From Methylocystis sp. (lineage in GTDB: Bacteria > Pseudomonadota > Alphaproteobacteria > Rhizobiales > Beijerinckiaceae), in assembly GCA_020252485.1 (NCBI GenBank), contig JADCCX010000059.1, positions 62,001 through 126,000 on the forward strand: a stretch of 64,000 nucleotides of DNA. The letters are read 5' to 3'. Made by a program: the position numbers and the translations under genes. Of this stretch, positions 1 through 8,969 are shown piece by piece; within the stretch, counting starts at the first letter, position 1, and each line of letters begins with the position of its first letter. The notes below the pieces were generated by a model. That model had not been told where the DNA came from. It saw only the letters and a program-made list of their open reading frames with translations, and searched no databases.

Positions 1-102
1 GGCAAGTCGCCTGGCTTCGCTCCTGCCCAGCACAGCGATTACAAGGTGACCGAAGAGCTGCAGAAGTTCGTTGACGCGCTCCGCAAGAAGAGCGGCTCTT
101 AA
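1..102 (+). CDS. phnD: Phosphonate ABC transporter substrate-binding protein, C-terminal end (partial)
   Basis: Only the last 33 codons and the TAA stop are inside the window. The visible tail is lysine-rich and ends in KKSGS. It is called PhnD, the periplasmic phosphonate-binding protein, from position: it stands directly before two phosphonate permease genes and the C-P lyase genes, where phnD normally sits. The fragment itself is too short to carry a diagnostic motif, so the identity rests on context. An intrinsic terminator follows it, which would let the binding protein be made in excess over the permeases. Confidence 0.75.
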   Translation, partial: GKSPGFAPAQHSDYKVTEELQKFVDALRKKSGS

Positions 103-122
103 GCGGCTTCCACCAATCCCGG

Positions 123-152
123 GCGTCGCCGCTAGCCGGCGACGCTCTTTTT
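123..152 (+). terminator. Intrinsic terminator/attenuator between phnD and phnE
   Basis: Perfect 9-bp GC-rich stem (GCGTCGCCG at 123-131, CGGCGACGC at 137-145) with a 5-nt loop, followed by a T-rich tract (146-152, TCTTTTT). It sits inside the operon, 21 bases after the phnD stop and before phnE, so it probably gives partial termination and lowers permease expression relative to the binding protein. Confidence 0.8.
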
Positions 153-174
153 CTTGACCCAAGCGAGAGCGCTC

Positions 175-1059
175 ATGGCATCCGCCATCCCCGTCCTGCC
201 TGAACAGCGCGTCGCTGATCTTTATGCGCCTTACAAGCAGGAGCTCGCGGCGAAGCGCCGGATCACGCTCATCGGCGCGCTGGTTCTGCTGGTGCTGACG
301 ATGATTGCCGGGCGGGTCGCGGAAGTCGATGCCGACAAGTTTTTTTCCAACATCTACCGGTTCACGGATTACTTTCACCGGCTGTTCTTCCTTGACACCG
401 GCGCATCGGTTTTCACGGATGTGCGCGAGTGGTTCTGGGGCCTTCAGAAATGGACCCGCCACATCCTCGATACGCTGCTGATCGCCTATCTCGGCACCCT
501 GTTCGGCGCCATCGGGGCCTTCCTCATCTGTTTCGCGGCCACCATGAACCTCGCCGTCAACCCGGCGCGGCGGTTCCTGGCGCGGCGGTTCCTTGAATTC
601 TGCCGCACGGTTCCCGAGATCGTCTTCGCGCTGATCTTCGTCGTCGCCTTCGGCCTCGGCCCGGTGCCCGGCGTGCTGGCGATCATGATCCACACTGTCG
701 GCGCGCTGGGCAAGCTCTTCGCCGAGGTCGTCGAGAACATTGACATGAAGCCGGTGGAGGGGGCGATTGCCTCTGGCGCCACGCGCTGGCAGGCGATCCG
801 CTATGCCGCCGTTCCACAGGTGCTGCCGAATTTCGCCAGCTATGCGCTGCTGCGCTTCGAGATCAATGTGCGCGGCGCCTCCGTCATGGGCTTCGTCGGC
901 GCGGGCGGCATCGGGCAGGAATTGATCGAGGCGATCCGCAAATTCTATTATTCCGACGTGTCGGCGATCCTGCTCCTCATCATCGCCACGGTGATGATCA
1001 TCGATCTGGTGACCGAGCGCATCCGCCACAGTCTCATCTCCCAGGAGCATGGCCGATGA
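175..1059 (+). CDS. phnE: Phosphonate ABC transporter permease PhnE (first copy)
   Basis: Inner-membrane permease of the phosphonate importer, 294 residues from the ATG at 175. An in-frame TTG at 154 lies in the terminator tail and was not used. The protein has a membrane segment near residues 25-45 and a BPD_transp_1 permease core with several helices. The ABC-contact loop near residues 195-225 carries GAIASGATRWQAIRYAAVPQ, followed by the GAGGIGQEL motif typical of PhnE. It works with PhnC (ATPase, outside the window) and PhnD. Its stop overlaps the next start as ATGA, so it is translationally coupled to the second permease. Confidence 0.93.
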   Translation: MASAIPVLPEQRVADLYAPYKQELAAKRRITLIGALVLLVLTMIAGRVAEVDADKFFSNIYRFTDYFHRLFFLDTGASVFTDVREWFWGLQKWTRHILDTLLIAYLGTLFGAIGAFLICFAATMNLAVNPARRFLARRFLEFCRTVPEIVFALIFVVAFGLGPVPGVLAIMIHTVGALGKLFAEVVENIDMKPVEGAIASGATRWQAIRYAAVPQVLPNFASYALLRFEINVRGASVMGFVGAGGIGQELIEAIRKFYYSDVSAILLLIIATVMIIDLVTERIRHSLISQEHGR

Positions 1060-1910
1060 AAGCCTCGGGTATGTTCACGGACCAGGCCGAGATGATGCAG
1101 CGCCACAAGGCGCTGGTGATGGGTTCGCCCCGCGAGAAGTACCTGCCCTTCTTGGTGGCCGGCCTCATGCTGGCCGTGGCGCTCTTCGCACTCTTCCGGC
1201 TGGAGTTCTCCTTCGCGCGGCTCGGCGCGGGCATCGTGCAGCTCGGCACCTTCCTTGGCCTGATGATCCCGCCGTCGCCGGGAACCCAGCTCTACGCGCT
1301 CCTGAAAGCCCTGGCGGAAACGGTCGCCATCGCCTTCCTCGGCACGCTGCTTGCTGCGGTTCTGTCCTTTCCGCTCGGCTTTTTCGCCGCGCGCAACACC
1401 ATGGCCAACGGGATCGTGCGCTTCATGACGCGGCGTTTCTCCGATACGATCCGCGGCGTAGATACACTGATCTGGGCGCTGATCTGGATCAATGTGGTGG
1501 GCCTCGGACCTTTCGCCGGCGTGCTCGCCATCATGACCAGCGACATCGGCGCATTCTCGAAACTCTATTCCGAAGCCATTGAGGCCGTCGACCGCAAGGC
1601 CGGGGAGGGGGTTGTCTCCAGCGGCGGCTCGAAGCTGCATGCCATCCGGTTCGGCATCGTGCCGCAGGTGATGCCGGTCTTCATCAGCCAGATCCTCTAT
1701 TACTTCGAATCGAACACCCGTTCGGCCACCATCATCGGCATCGTGGGCGCCGGCGGCATCGGGCTCTATCTGGCCGAGACGATCCGCACCTACGAATGGG
1801 ACAATGTCGCCTTCATCATCCTGATGGTTCTGGTGACGGTCGCGGTGATCGATGCGATCTCGTCGCGGCTGCGGCTTGCGATTGTCGGTCAACGAACTGT
1901 AACATCGTGA
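1056..1910 (+). CDS. phnE: Phosphonate ABC transporter permease PhnE (second copy)
   Basis: Second inner-membrane permease subunit, 284 residues, starting at an ATGA overlap with the first. It shares the family pattern: a permease core, a coupling loop near residues 175-205 (GEGVVSSGGSKLHAIRFGIVP) and GAGGIGLYL near residue 230. Alphaproteobacterial phn operons often encode two different PhnE proteins that should pair as a heterodimer. It is the last transport gene. The gap of 44 bases after it contains a Pho box, which marks a possible boundary between the transport and enzyme parts of the operon. Confidence 0.93.
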   Translation: MKASGMFTDQAEMMQRHKALVMGSPREKYLPFLVAGLMLAVALFALFRLEFSFARLGAGIVQLGTFLGLMIPPSPGTQLYALLKALAETVAIAFLGTLLAAVLSFPLGFFAARNTMANGIVRFMTRRFSDTIRGVDTLIWALIWINVVGLGPFAGVLAIMTSDIGAFSKLYSEAIEAVDRKAGEGVVSSGGSKLHAIRFGIVPQVMPVFISQILYYFESNTRSATIIGIVGAGGIGLYLAETIRTYEWDNVAFIILMVLVTVAVIDAISSRLRLAIVGQRTVTS

Positions 1911-1913
1911 AAT

Positions 1914-1931
1914 GTGTCACGTAACTGTCAT
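1914..1931 (+). promoter_or_regulatory. Pho box (PhoB binding site) upstream of phnG
   Basis: Two 7-bp half-sites, GTGTCAC (1914-1920) and CTGTCAT (1925-1931), are separated by GTAA, giving the 11-bp period of the PhoB consensus. The second half is a perfect match. It ends 23 bases before the phnG ATG, in the gap between phnE and phnG, and suggests an internal phosphate-starvation promoter for the lyase genes. No clear -10 box was seen downstream, so it could also act on a leaderless or weak promoter. Confidence 0.7.
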
Positions 1932-1954
1932 ATGCCTTTGCCAAGCGCAGCAGC

Positions 1955-2434
1955 ATGGCGACTGAGCCCGAGTCTCGACCGATTGCAGATGTGGCTGGGC
2001 GGCGCGCCGCGATGGCCGCTTTCGCGCGCGCCAGAACCTCTGAACTGGCGGAGCCCGTGGCGCGGCTTTGGCCAGACCTTGCCGCCCGTGACCTGCGCGC
2101 CCCCGAGATCGGCCTCGTGATGCTGCGCGGCCGGATCGGCGGCGACGGCGCCGCGTTCAATCTGGGCGAGGCGACCGTCACCCGCGCCGTAGTGGAGATC
2201 AAGGGCGGCTACCGTGGCTATGGCCAGAGGCTCGGCCGGGAGCCCGCAACCGCGCGGCTCGCCGCAGTCGCCGATGCGCTCTGGCAAAACGAGCAGGAGC
2301 GCGCCCGGGTCGAGGCGGAGATCGTGACACCCGTCACGCGGCGCCTGGCCGCTGAAAGCCTGCAGGCCAAATCCGAGGCTGCGGCTACGAAGGTCGATTT
2401 CTTCACGCTCGTGCGGGGAGAATCGGAGCCATGA
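1955..2434 (+). CDS. phnG: Phosphonate C-P lyase system protein PhnG
   Basis: PhnG, 159 residues, a subunit of the PhnGHIJ core complex that converts a phosphonate plus ATP into ribose-1-phosphonate-5-triphosphate and then cleaves the C-P bond. Family features are visible: RIGGDGAAFNLGEATVTRAVV (about residues 55-77) and GYGQRLGR near residue 90. Length is normal. The stop overlaps the phnH start (ATGA). The ribosome binding site before the ATG at 1955 is weak. Confidence 0.93.
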   Translation: MATEPESRPIADVAGRRAAMAAFARARTSELAEPVARLWPDLAARDLRAPEIGLVMLRGRIGGDGAAFNLGEATVTRAVVEIKGGYRGYGQRLGREPATARLAAVADALWQNEQERARVEAEIVTPVTRRLAAESLQAKSEAAATKVDFFTLVRGESEP

Positions 2435-3042
2435 GCCTCGCTGTTTCCGCCCCACTCGCCGGCAGCTTTCTGGAGCCTGTCTTCGACAGCCAGCGCGCTT
2501 TCCGCGCGGCGATGGACGCGCTCGCCCATCCGGGCGTGGTCCAGCCCGCCGGTCATGGCCTGCCGGATACGCCGCTTCCGGCTGCCGCCGCCGCGCTCGT
2601 CCTGGCGCTCTGCGATTACGAAACGCCGCTGTTTCTGGGGCCCTCCATCGAAACTCTGCCGGGCACCGCCGCCTATCTCCGCTTTCATTCCGACGCGATG
2701 CTGGTGACTGATCCAGCCATGGCCGCCTTTGCCGTCATCGACCTTGTTCGCGACGGTCTGGACCTTGCGGTTTTCGCGCAGGGCACGCCCGAATACCCCG
2801 ACCGCTCGACGACCGTGATCGCGCTCTCGCCCGGCCTGACTGACGGGCCGCCGCTGACATTCTCCGGCCCTGGCATCGCGGCGACGGCGACGCTGCAGGT
2901 GGCCGGCCTGCCCGCTGGCTTTGCGCAGCAATGGCGCGCCAACCGGGCGGCCTTTCCCCTCGGCGTCGACATCATCTTCGCCACTTCGGACGCCATAATC
3001 GGGCTGCCGCGCAGCGCGCGTCTATCGAAGGATGAACGCTGA
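2431..3042 (+). CDS. phnH: Phosphonate C-P lyase system protein PhnH
   Basis: PhnH, 203 residues, subunit of the PhnGHIJ core complex. The sequence shows the family pattern FDSQRAFRAAMDALAHPG near residues 19-36, the PLFLGP motif and the conserved GPGI region near residue 150. It is overlapped on both sides: ATGA with phnG and TGATG with phnI, consistent with stoichiometric production of the complex. Confidence 0.94.
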   Translation: MSLAVSAPLAGSFLEPVFDSQRAFRAAMDALAHPGVVQPAGHGLPDTPLPAAAAALVLALCDYETPLFLGPSIETLPGTAAYLRFHSDAMLVTDPAMAAFAVIDLVRDGLDLAVFAQGTPEYPDRSTTVIALSPGLTDGPPLTFSGPGIAATATLQVAGLPAGFAQQWRANRAAFPLGVDIIFATSDAIIGLPRSARLSKDER

Positions 3043-4145
3043 TGTATGTGGCCGTCAAAGGCGGTGAGCGCGCCATCGCCAATGCCCATCGCATGCTGGC
3101 GGACAAGCGCCGGGGGGATCGTGCGGTTGACGAGATCGGTGTCGATCAGATCAGGGAGCAGCTCGCGCTCGCTGTCGACCGGGTGATGAGCGAAGGCTCC
3201 CTTTATGATCGCGATCTTGCGGCGCTGGCCATCAAGCAGGCGCGGGGCGATCTGATCGAGGCGATCTTTCTGGTCCGCGCCTACCGCACAACGCTGCCGC
3301 GCTTCGGCTTCTCCGAGCCGCTTGAAACCGCGGACATGCTGATCAGCCGCCGCATCTCGGCGACCTACAAGGACCTGCCCGGCGGACAGATCCTGGGGCC
3401 TACCTTCGATTACACGCATCGCCTGCTCGATTTCGCGCTCGCCGCCGAAAGCGAGACGATGCCGCCCGCGACGTCCCCCGTCGATCCCGCCGAGACGATG
3501 ACGCGCGTCACGGACATCATCGCGGGCGAGGATCTGATCGAGAACAACCCCCAGCCTGCCGACGGCCAGCCTGTTGGCGATCTGACGCGCGATCCGCTGG
3601 CCTTTCCCGCCGACCGCGATCTGCGCCTGCAGAATCTGGCGCGCGGCGACGAAGGCTTCCTGCTGGCGCTCGGCTATTCGACCCAGCGCGGCTATGGCCG
3701 CAACCACCCCTTCGTCGGCGAAATCCGCGTGGGCGAAGTCGAGGTGGAAATGCTGATCCCGGACCTGGGCTTCGCTGCTCCTCTGGGCGTTATCGCTGTC
3801 ACGGAATGCCAGATGGTCAACCAGTTCAAGGGCTCGAAGACAGAGCCGCCGCGCTTCACGCGCGGGTACGGCCTCGGCTTCGGCCATTGCGAGCGCAAGG
3901 CCATGTCGATGGCGCTCGTTGACCGGGCGCTCAGGGCGCAGGAATTCGGCGAGGAGCGCAAGGGTCCCGCGCAGGATGAGGAATTCGTGCTGTCGCATTC
4001 CGACAACGTGCAGGCGACCGGCTTCGTCGAGCATCTGAAACTGCCGCATTACGTCGATTTCCAGGCCGAGACATCGATGCTGCGCCTGATGCGCGCGGCC
4101 AATGCGCGGCAGGCCGGCCTGCCGCCGGCGGAGGCCGCCGAATGA
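3042..4145 (+). CDS. phnI: Phosphonate C-P lyase system protein PhnI (nucleosidase subunit)
   Basis: PhnI, 367 residues, subunit of the C-P lyase core that, with PhnG, H and L, displaces adenine from ATP to form ribose-1-phosphonate-5-triphosphate. The N-terminus MYVAVKGGERAI with AHRMLADKRRG is characteristic, as are the YSTQRGYGRNHPFVGEIR stretch near residue 210 and the HVDYVDFQAE-like HYVDFQAE near residue 337. Length is as expected. It starts at the last base of the phnH stop and ends in an ATGA overlap with phnJ. Confidence 0.95.
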   Translation: MYVAVKGGERAIANAHRMLADKRRGDRAVDEIGVDQIREQLALAVDRVMSEGSLYDRDLAALAIKQARGDLIEAIFLVRAYRTTLPRFGFSEPLETADMLISRRISATYKDLPGGQILGPTFDYTHRLLDFALAAESETMPPATSPVDPAETMTRVTDIIAGEDLIENNPQPADGQPVGDLTRDPLAFPADRDLRLQNLARGDEGFLLALGYSTQRGYGRNHPFVGEIRVGEVEVEMLIPDLGFAAPLGVIAVTECQMVNQFKGSKTEPPRFTRGYGLGFGHCERKAMSMALVDRALRAQEFGEERKGPAQDEEFVLSHSDNVQATGFVEHLKLPHYVDFQAETSMLRLMRAANARQAGLPPAEAAE

Positions 4146-5050
4146 CCACCGCCTATAACTTCGCCTATCTCGACGAGCAGACGAAGCGGATGATCCGCCG
4201 GGCCATCCTGAAGGCCATCGCAATCCCCGGCTATCAGGTGCCCTTCGCCAGCCGCGAGATGCCGATGCCCTATGGCTGGGGCACCGGCGGCGTGCAGGTG
4301 ACGGCCGCGATCCTTGGGCCGAATGACGTGCTGAAGGTGATCGATCAGGGCGCCGACGACACAACCAACGCCGTCTCGATCCGCGCCTTCTTTGCGCGGA
4401 CCGCCGATATCGCCGTGACGACGAAGACCAGCGAGGCGACGATCATCCAGACGCGCCACCGGATTCCCGAAGAGCCGCTGACCGCCAATCAGGTGCTGGT
4501 CTATCAGGTGCCGATCCCCGAGCCCCTGCGCTTTCTTGAGCCGCGCGAGACGGAGACGCGCACCATGCATGCCTTGTCCGAATATGGTCTGATGCATGTG
4601 AAGCTCTACGAGGATATCGCCCGGCATGGGCATATTGCCACGGCCTACGCCTATCCCGTCGAGGTCGCCGGGCGCTATGTGATGGATCCCTCGCCGATCC
4701 CGAAATTCGACAATCCGAAGATCAGCGGCTCAGCCGCGCTTCAATTGTTCGGCGCCGGCCGCGAGAAGCGGATCTACGCCGTGCCGCCGCACACGGCGGT
4801 CGTCTCCCTCGATTTCGAGGATCACCCCTTCGAGCGCAACAAATTCGATCACCCCTGCGCGCTCTGCAACGCCACGGACAGCTATCTCGACGAGGTCGTG
4901 ACGGATGACAGGGGCGGGCGGATGTATGTCTGCTCCGATACGGATTATTGCGAGGACCGCCGCGCGCATGGCCATCGCGGGGCGCAGCTGGCGGAAGCGC
5001 CAGCCGGGTCCGCCTTGGGCCAGAAGCCCAATATCGAGGCGGCGGAATGA
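4142..5050 (+). CDS. phnJ: Alpha-D-ribose 1-methylphosphonate 5-phosphate C-P lyase PhnJ
   Basis: PhnJ, 302 residues, the radical-SAM enzyme that breaks the carbon-phosphorus bond. The unusual cysteine cluster of the family, C-x2-C-x21-C-x5-C, is fully present as C239, C242, C264 and C270. The N-terminal part contains YAYLDEQTKRMIRRA-type and PMPYGWGTGG motifs. It is about 20 residues longer than the E. coli protein, with a variable alanine-rich C-terminal tail. Start and stop both overlap neighbours (ATGA), placing it firmly in the core complex operon. Confidence 0.97.
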   Translation: MTTAYNFAYLDEQTKRMIRRAILKAIAIPGYQVPFASREMPMPYGWGTGGVQVTAAILGPNDVLKVIDQGADDTTNAVSIRAFFARTADIAVTTKTSEATIIQTRHRIPEEPLTANQVLVYQVPIPEPLRFLEPRETETRTMHALSEYGLMHVKLYEDIARHGHIATAYAYPVEVAGRYVMDPSPIPKFDNPKISGSAALQLFGAGREKRIYAVPPHTAVVSLDFEDHPFERNKFDHPCALCNATDSYLDEVVTDDRGGRMYVCSDTDYCEDRRAHGHRGAQLAEAPAGSALGQKPNIEAAE

Positions 5051-5820
5051 CGAAGCCGCTCCTCATCGCCGATGGCCTCACCAAGCGCTACGGCGCCGTC
5101 ACCGCCTGCGACAAGGTCTCGTTCTCGCTGGACGAGGGCGAGGTGCTGGCGATCGTCGGCGAATCCGGTTCCGGCAAGTCGACGCTCCTCAACATGCTGG
5201 CCTGCCGGCTGGCGCCCGACATGGGCGAGGTCCGTTACCGCATGCGGGACGCCGAGACCCGCAACCTCGCGGGTCTGAGCGAGGCCGAGCGCCGGCTGCT
5301 CATGCGCACCGATTGGGGCTTCGTGCATCAGGATGCGGCGCAGGGCCTGCGCATGAATGTCTCGGCCGGCGGCAACATCGGCGAACGGCTGATGGCGGTT
5401 GGCGGGCGCAACTACGGCGGCATCAGGCAGGCGGCGGCCGATTGGCTGAGCCGCGTCGAGATCGATACGGCCCGGATGGACCATAAGCCGACCACCTATT
5501 CAGGCGGCATGCGGCAACGGCTGCAGATCGCGCGCAACCTGGTGACGAGCCCGCGCCTCGTGTTCATGGACGAGCCGACCGGCGGTCTCGATGTCTCGGT
5601 CCAGGCGAGGCTGCTCGATCTGATCCGCGGCCTCGTGGCCGATATGGGATTGGCGGTTGTGCTGGTCACGCATGATCTGGCGGTGGCCCGGCTGCTCTCG
5701 CATCGCATCCTCGTCATGAAGAACGGGCATGTCATCGAGACGGGCTTGACGGATCGCGTTCTCGATGATCCGCAGGCTCCCTATACGCAGCTTCTCGTTT
5801 CCTCGGTGCTCGCCGCATGA
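5047..5820 (+). CDS. phnK: Phosphonate C-P lyase system ATP-binding protein PhnK
   Basis: ABC-type ATPase of 257 residues that binds the C-P lyase core complex rather than a permease. Walker A is GESGSGKS at residues 38-45; the signature YSGGMRQRLQIAR follows near residue 155, then Walker B (LVFMDEPTGGLD) and the H-loop THD. It resembles DppF-type ATPases, as expected for PhnK. The ATG at 5047 overlaps the phnJ stop. An upstream in-frame start at 4948 would lie inside phnJ and is rejected. Confidence 0.95.
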   Translation: MTKPLLIADGLTKRYGAVTACDKVSFSLDEGEVLAIVGESGSGKSTLLNMLACRLAPDMGEVRYRMRDAETRNLAGLSEAERRLLMRTDWGFVHQDAAQGLRMNVSAGGNIGERLMAVGGRNYGGIRQAAADWLSRVEIDTARMDHKPTTYSGGMRQRLQIARNLVTSPRLVFMDEPTGGLDVSVQARLLDLIRGLVADMGLAVVLVTHDLAVARLLSHRILVMKNGHVIETGLTDRVLDDPQAPYTQLLVSSVLAA

Positions 5821-6539
5821 TTCCCCCTGCCGGTCCCATCCTCGCCGTGCGCGGACTCGCCAAGAGCTTCACGCTGCATCTGCATGGCGGTGCGCAATTG
5901 CCGGTGGTGACGGGTGTGTCGTTCGAGCTCTTCCCGGGGGAATGCGTGGTGCTGGGCGGACCATCCGGAGCCGGCAAATCATCGATCCTCAAGATGATCT
6001 ACGGCAATTATCTCGCCGGTGCGGGCGAGATCCTCATCCGGCACGAAGGCGCTCCGGTGAACATTGCGGCCGCCGATCCGCAGACGATCCTGGCGGTCCG
6101 CCGGCGCACCATGGGCTATGTCAGCCAGTTCCTGCGCGTCATCCCGCGGGTGCCGACGCTGGACTTGATCGCTGAGCCTGCGCTCGCCGTCGGCCTTTCG
6201 CGCGCCGAGGCGATGGCCCGCGCCACCGCGCTGCTGACGCTCGTCAATCTGCCCGAGCGGTTGTGGCATCTGCCGCCATCGACGTTCTCCGGCGGCGAGC
6301 AGCAGAGGGTCAACATCGCCCGCGGCTTTGCCGGCAATCACAATTTCCTCATCCTCGACGAGCCGACCGCCTCGCTCGATGCCGCCAACCGCGACGCCGT
6401 CATTTCGCTCATCAATGCGCGCAAGGCTGACGGCGCCGCGTTCCTCGGCATCTTCCACGACCAAGACGTGCGCGACCGTCTGGCCGACCGGATCATCGAT
6501 GTCAGCACCTTCGCGCCAGCAGCAAAGAAAGCCGCATGA
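5817..6539 (+). CDS. phnL: Phosphonate C-P lyase system ATP-binding protein PhnL
   Basis: Second ABC-type ATPase of the lyase system, 240 residues, required for the nucleosidase step together with PhnG, H and I. Walker [11 protein letters not shown] at residues 47-56, signature [14 protein letters not shown], Walker [13 protein letters not shown] and an H-loop FHD (instead of THD) are visible. The N-terminal [17 protein letters not shown] pattern is typical of PhnL. ATGA overlaps at both ends. Confidence 0.95.
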   Translation: MIPPAGPILAVRGLAKSFTLHLHGGAQLPVVTGVSFELFPGECVVLGGPSGAGKSSILKMIYGNYLAGAGEILIRHEGAPVNIAAADPQTILAVRRRTMGYVSQFLRVIPRVPTLDLIAEPALAVGLSRAEAMARATALLTLVNLPERLWHLPPSTFSGGEQQRVNIARGFAGNHNFLILDEPTASLDAANRDAVISLINARKADGAAFLGIFHDQDVRDRLADRIIDVSTFAPAAKKAA

Positions 6540-7198
6540 CCGCGCAGACCCAGCCTGACTGGCAGCCCGAAAGCCTGTCGACCCGCCTGTCGGAGGAGCC
6601 TCTGATCCATCCAACGGCGATGGTCGCCGCTTCCGCGATCGGGCGCTACACGGAGATCGCCGAGCGCTGCAAGGTGAGCGAGGCGGTGATCGGCGACTAT
6701 TCCTACATGATGCAGGAATGCGAGGTCTGGGCGGCCGATATCGGCAAATTCGTCAATATGGCCTCGCATGTGCGCCTGAACGCCACGAATCATCCCGTCT
6801 GGCGCGCCACGCTGCATCACTTCACCTACCGCGCCAATGATTACTGGCCGGATGCCGAACGGGAGGAAGACTTCTTCGCCTGGCGGAGGGAGAACCGCGT
6901 CACCATCGGCCATGATGTCTGGATCGGCCATGGCGCCACTGTGCTGCCGGGCGTCACGGTCGGCAATGGCGCGGTGATCGGCGCTGGCGCTGTCGTCAGC
7001 AAGGATGTCGCGCCCTATACGATTGTGGGCGGCGTGCCCGCGAAGCTGATCCGCGAGCGTTTCGATGCGTCGACCGGCGCGCGGCTCGACCGTCTCGCCT
7101 GGTGGGACTGGAGCCATGCGAAATTGCGTGATGCGCTCGATGATTTCCGTTCGCTCGATATCGGGGCGTTTCTGGCCCGGCACGAGGCGAAGGCATGA
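6536..7198 (+). CDS. Hexapeptide-repeat acyltransferase of phosphonate operons
   Basis: Left-handed beta-helix transferase of 220 residues, of the type found embedded in C-P lyase operons. Hexapeptide repeats run from about residue 22 to 75 and again from residue 120 ([52 protein letters not shown]). The central insert with HHFTYR is seen in the chloramphenicol/virginiamycin acetyltransferase group. It may acetylate phosphonate substrates or intermediates, a role played by the unrelated PhnO in other bacteria, but this is inference. It overlaps both phnL and phnM by ATGA. Confidence 0.85.
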   Translation: MTAQTQPDWQPESLSTRLSEEPLIHPTAMVAASAIGRYTEIAERCKVSEAVIGDYSYMMQECEVWAADIGKFVNMASHVRLNATNHPVWRATLHHFTYRANDYWPDAEREEDFFAWRRENRVTIGHDVWIGHGATVLPGVTVGNGAVIGAGAVVSKDVAPYTIVGGVPAKLIRERFDASTGARLDRLAWWDWSHAKLRDALDDFRSLDIGAFLARHEAKA

Positions 7199-8340
7199 GC
7201 GTCCGTATCTTCAGCAATGCCGAGATCGTGACGGCGGAGGACCGCTTCCGCGGTTATGCGGTTGTTGCGGATGGCCGAATCCTGGAGGTCGGGGCCGGTC
7301 GGCCGCCGGAAGCGGGCGAGGATTTCGGCGGCGATTTCCTGCTGCCCGGCCTCGTCGAGATCCACACCGATCATCTCGAAGCGCATTACATGCCGCGCCC
7401 GAAAGTCGAATGGAGCGCAGTGAGCGCGGTTCTCTCCTACGACGCGCAGATTGCCGCGTCGGGCATCACCACGGTTTTTGATTCGCTCAGGATCGGCATC
7501 GACGAACATGAGATCCGCGTCGGCTTCGGCGCCAGGGTCTTCGATTTCGCCGCGACCATTGAGGAGGCGGGCCGGAACGGCAATCTCCGGGCCGAGCACC
7601 TGACGCATCTGCGCTGCGAAGTGCCGGCCCCCAACGTGGTGCCATCGCTGAAAGATTTTCTGGAGCGCTTTCCCGTACAGCTGATCTCGCTGATGGATCA
7701 CACGCCCGGCCAGCGGCAGTTCCGCGATCTCGAGAAGTATTTCATTTATTACGGCGGCAAATCCGGGAAGGGCCGCGACGACGTGATGGAGGTTGTCCGC
7801 CGCCGTCAGGGTGTCGGCGCGGAGCGGGCGGCCGCCAATCGCCCGGCCATCGTGGCGATCGCGCAGCAGCATGGCATCAAGCTCGCCAGCCACGATGATA
7901 CGACGGTCGAAGAGGTCGAGGCCTCGGTGGCCGAAGGCGTCACCGTCGCGGAATTTCCGACGACGCTGGAATCGGCCATCGCCTCGCGCGAGGCCGGCAT
8001 GGCGACCGTCATGGGCGCGCCCAATGTCGTGCGCGGCGGCAGCCATTCCGGCAATGTCGCGGCAAGCCGTCTGGCCGATGCCGGGCTGCTCGACATCCTC
8101 TCTTCGGATTATGTGCCCGCCAGCCTGCTGCTCGGCGCTTTCCAGCTGGCGGATTGCCCGGGGATCGCCGGTCTGCCGGGCGCCATCAACCTCGTTTCCA
8201 GAACCCCGGCTCTGGCGCTCGGCCTCAATGACCGGGGCGAGATCGCGCCGGGCAAGCGGGCGGACCTTATCCGTGTCGGCATGATGGGGGACCAGCCGGT
8301 GATCCGCGAAGTCTGGCGCATGGGGCGCCGCGTCGCGTGA
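7195..8340 (+). CDS. phnM: Alpha-D-ribose 1-methylphosphonate 5-triphosphate diphosphatase PhnM
   Basis: Amidohydrolase-superfamily enzyme of 381 residues that removes pyrophosphate from ribose-1-phosphonate-5-triphosphate before C-P cleavage. The metal-binding motif [11 protein letters not shown] is near residue 57, with SHDDTT near residue 236 and the [13 protein letters not shown] motif near residue 273, all characteristic of PhnM. It starts at an ATGA overlap with the acyltransferase and ends in a GTGA overlap with phnN. Confidence 0.96.
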   Translation: MSVRIFSNAEIVTAEDRFRGYAVVADGRILEVGAGRPPEAGEDFGGDFLLPGLVEIHTDHLEAHYMPRPKVEWSAVSAVLSYDAQIAASGITTVFDSLRIGIDEHEIRVGFGARVFDFAATIEEAGRNGNLRAEHLTHLRCEVPAPNVVPSLKDFLERFPVQLISLMDHTPGQRQFRDLEKYFIYYGGKSGKGRDDVMEVVRRRQGVGAERAAANRPAIVAIAQQHGIKLASHDDTTVEEVEASVAEGVTVAEFPTTLESAIASREAGMATVMGAPNVVRGGSHSGNVAASRLADAGLLDILSSDYVPASLLLGAFQLADCPGIAGLPGAINLVSRTPALALGLNDRGEIAPGKRADLIRVGMMGDQPVIREVWRMGRRVA

Positions 8341-8963
8341 GCGGGATCGCCGATCCCCCGGCGCCGCCCCAGGCCGCGCGATCGGTGAAGGAGTTTTCCG
8401 ATGGCTGTTTCGTCGCCGTGGCCGGGCCCAGCGGCGTCGGCAAGGACACGCTGATCCGCGGCGTGCAGGAACGGCTCGCGGGCGACCGCCGCTTCGTCTT
8501 CGCGCGCCGCATCATCACCCGCCAGGGGGATTGCACGGAGGACCATGATTCGGTCTCCGAAAGCGAGTTCGAGGTGCTGCGCGAGCGCGGAGCCTTTCTG
8601 CTTCACTGGTCGGCGAACGGGCTGTCCTACGGCCTTCCGGCGGGCCTCGGCTTCGACATCAACGAGGGCCGGATCGTCATCGCCAATGTCTCGCGCGCCG
8701 TTCTGTCCGACATCCGCCAGCGCTTCCGCCGCCATCTCGTGGTGCATGTGACCGCCGCGCCGGAAGTGCTCGCCGCCAGGCTGAGCGCCAGGGGGCGGGA
8801 GGATGCCGCAGCCCAGCAGGCGCGGCTCGCCCGGGCGCTCGCGCAGGACGCCGGGGTGAGGGCTGATGTGACGATCGACAATTCCAGCCGGCTTGCTGAT
8901 TCGCTGCTCGCCTTCGAAGAGGCCCTGAAGCGGCTGGCCTCGCCCTTGCCTGTCGGCTGCTGA
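8337..8963 (+). CDS. phnN: Ribose 1,5-bisphosphate phosphokinase PhnN
   Basis: P-loop kinase of 208 residues that turns ribose 1,5-bisphosphate, a product of phosphonate breakdown, into PRPP. Walker A GPSGVGKDT lies at residues 30-38, followed by FARRIITR, the motif that resembles guanylate kinase. The start is taken as GTG at 8337, overlapping the phnM stop; another GTG at 8385 is in frame and would remove 16 proline- and alanine-rich residues. Both are compatible with the family length. Confidence 0.93.
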   Translation: MSGIADPPAPPQAARSVKEFSDGCFVAVAGPSGVGKDTLIRGVQERLAGDRRFVFARRIITRQGDCTEDHDSVSESEFEVLRERGAFLLHWSANGLSYGLPAGLGFDINEGRIVIANVSRAVLSDIRQRFRRHLVVHVTAAPEVLAARLSARGREDAAAQQARLARALAQDAGVRADVTIDNSSRLADSLLAFEEALKRLASPLPVGC

Positions 8964-8969
8964 GCCGCC

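Noticed and set aside
2685-4364. Long minus-strand open frame opposite phnH and phnI
   Set aside because: Mirror frame of two well-conserved C-P lyase genes; no family match.
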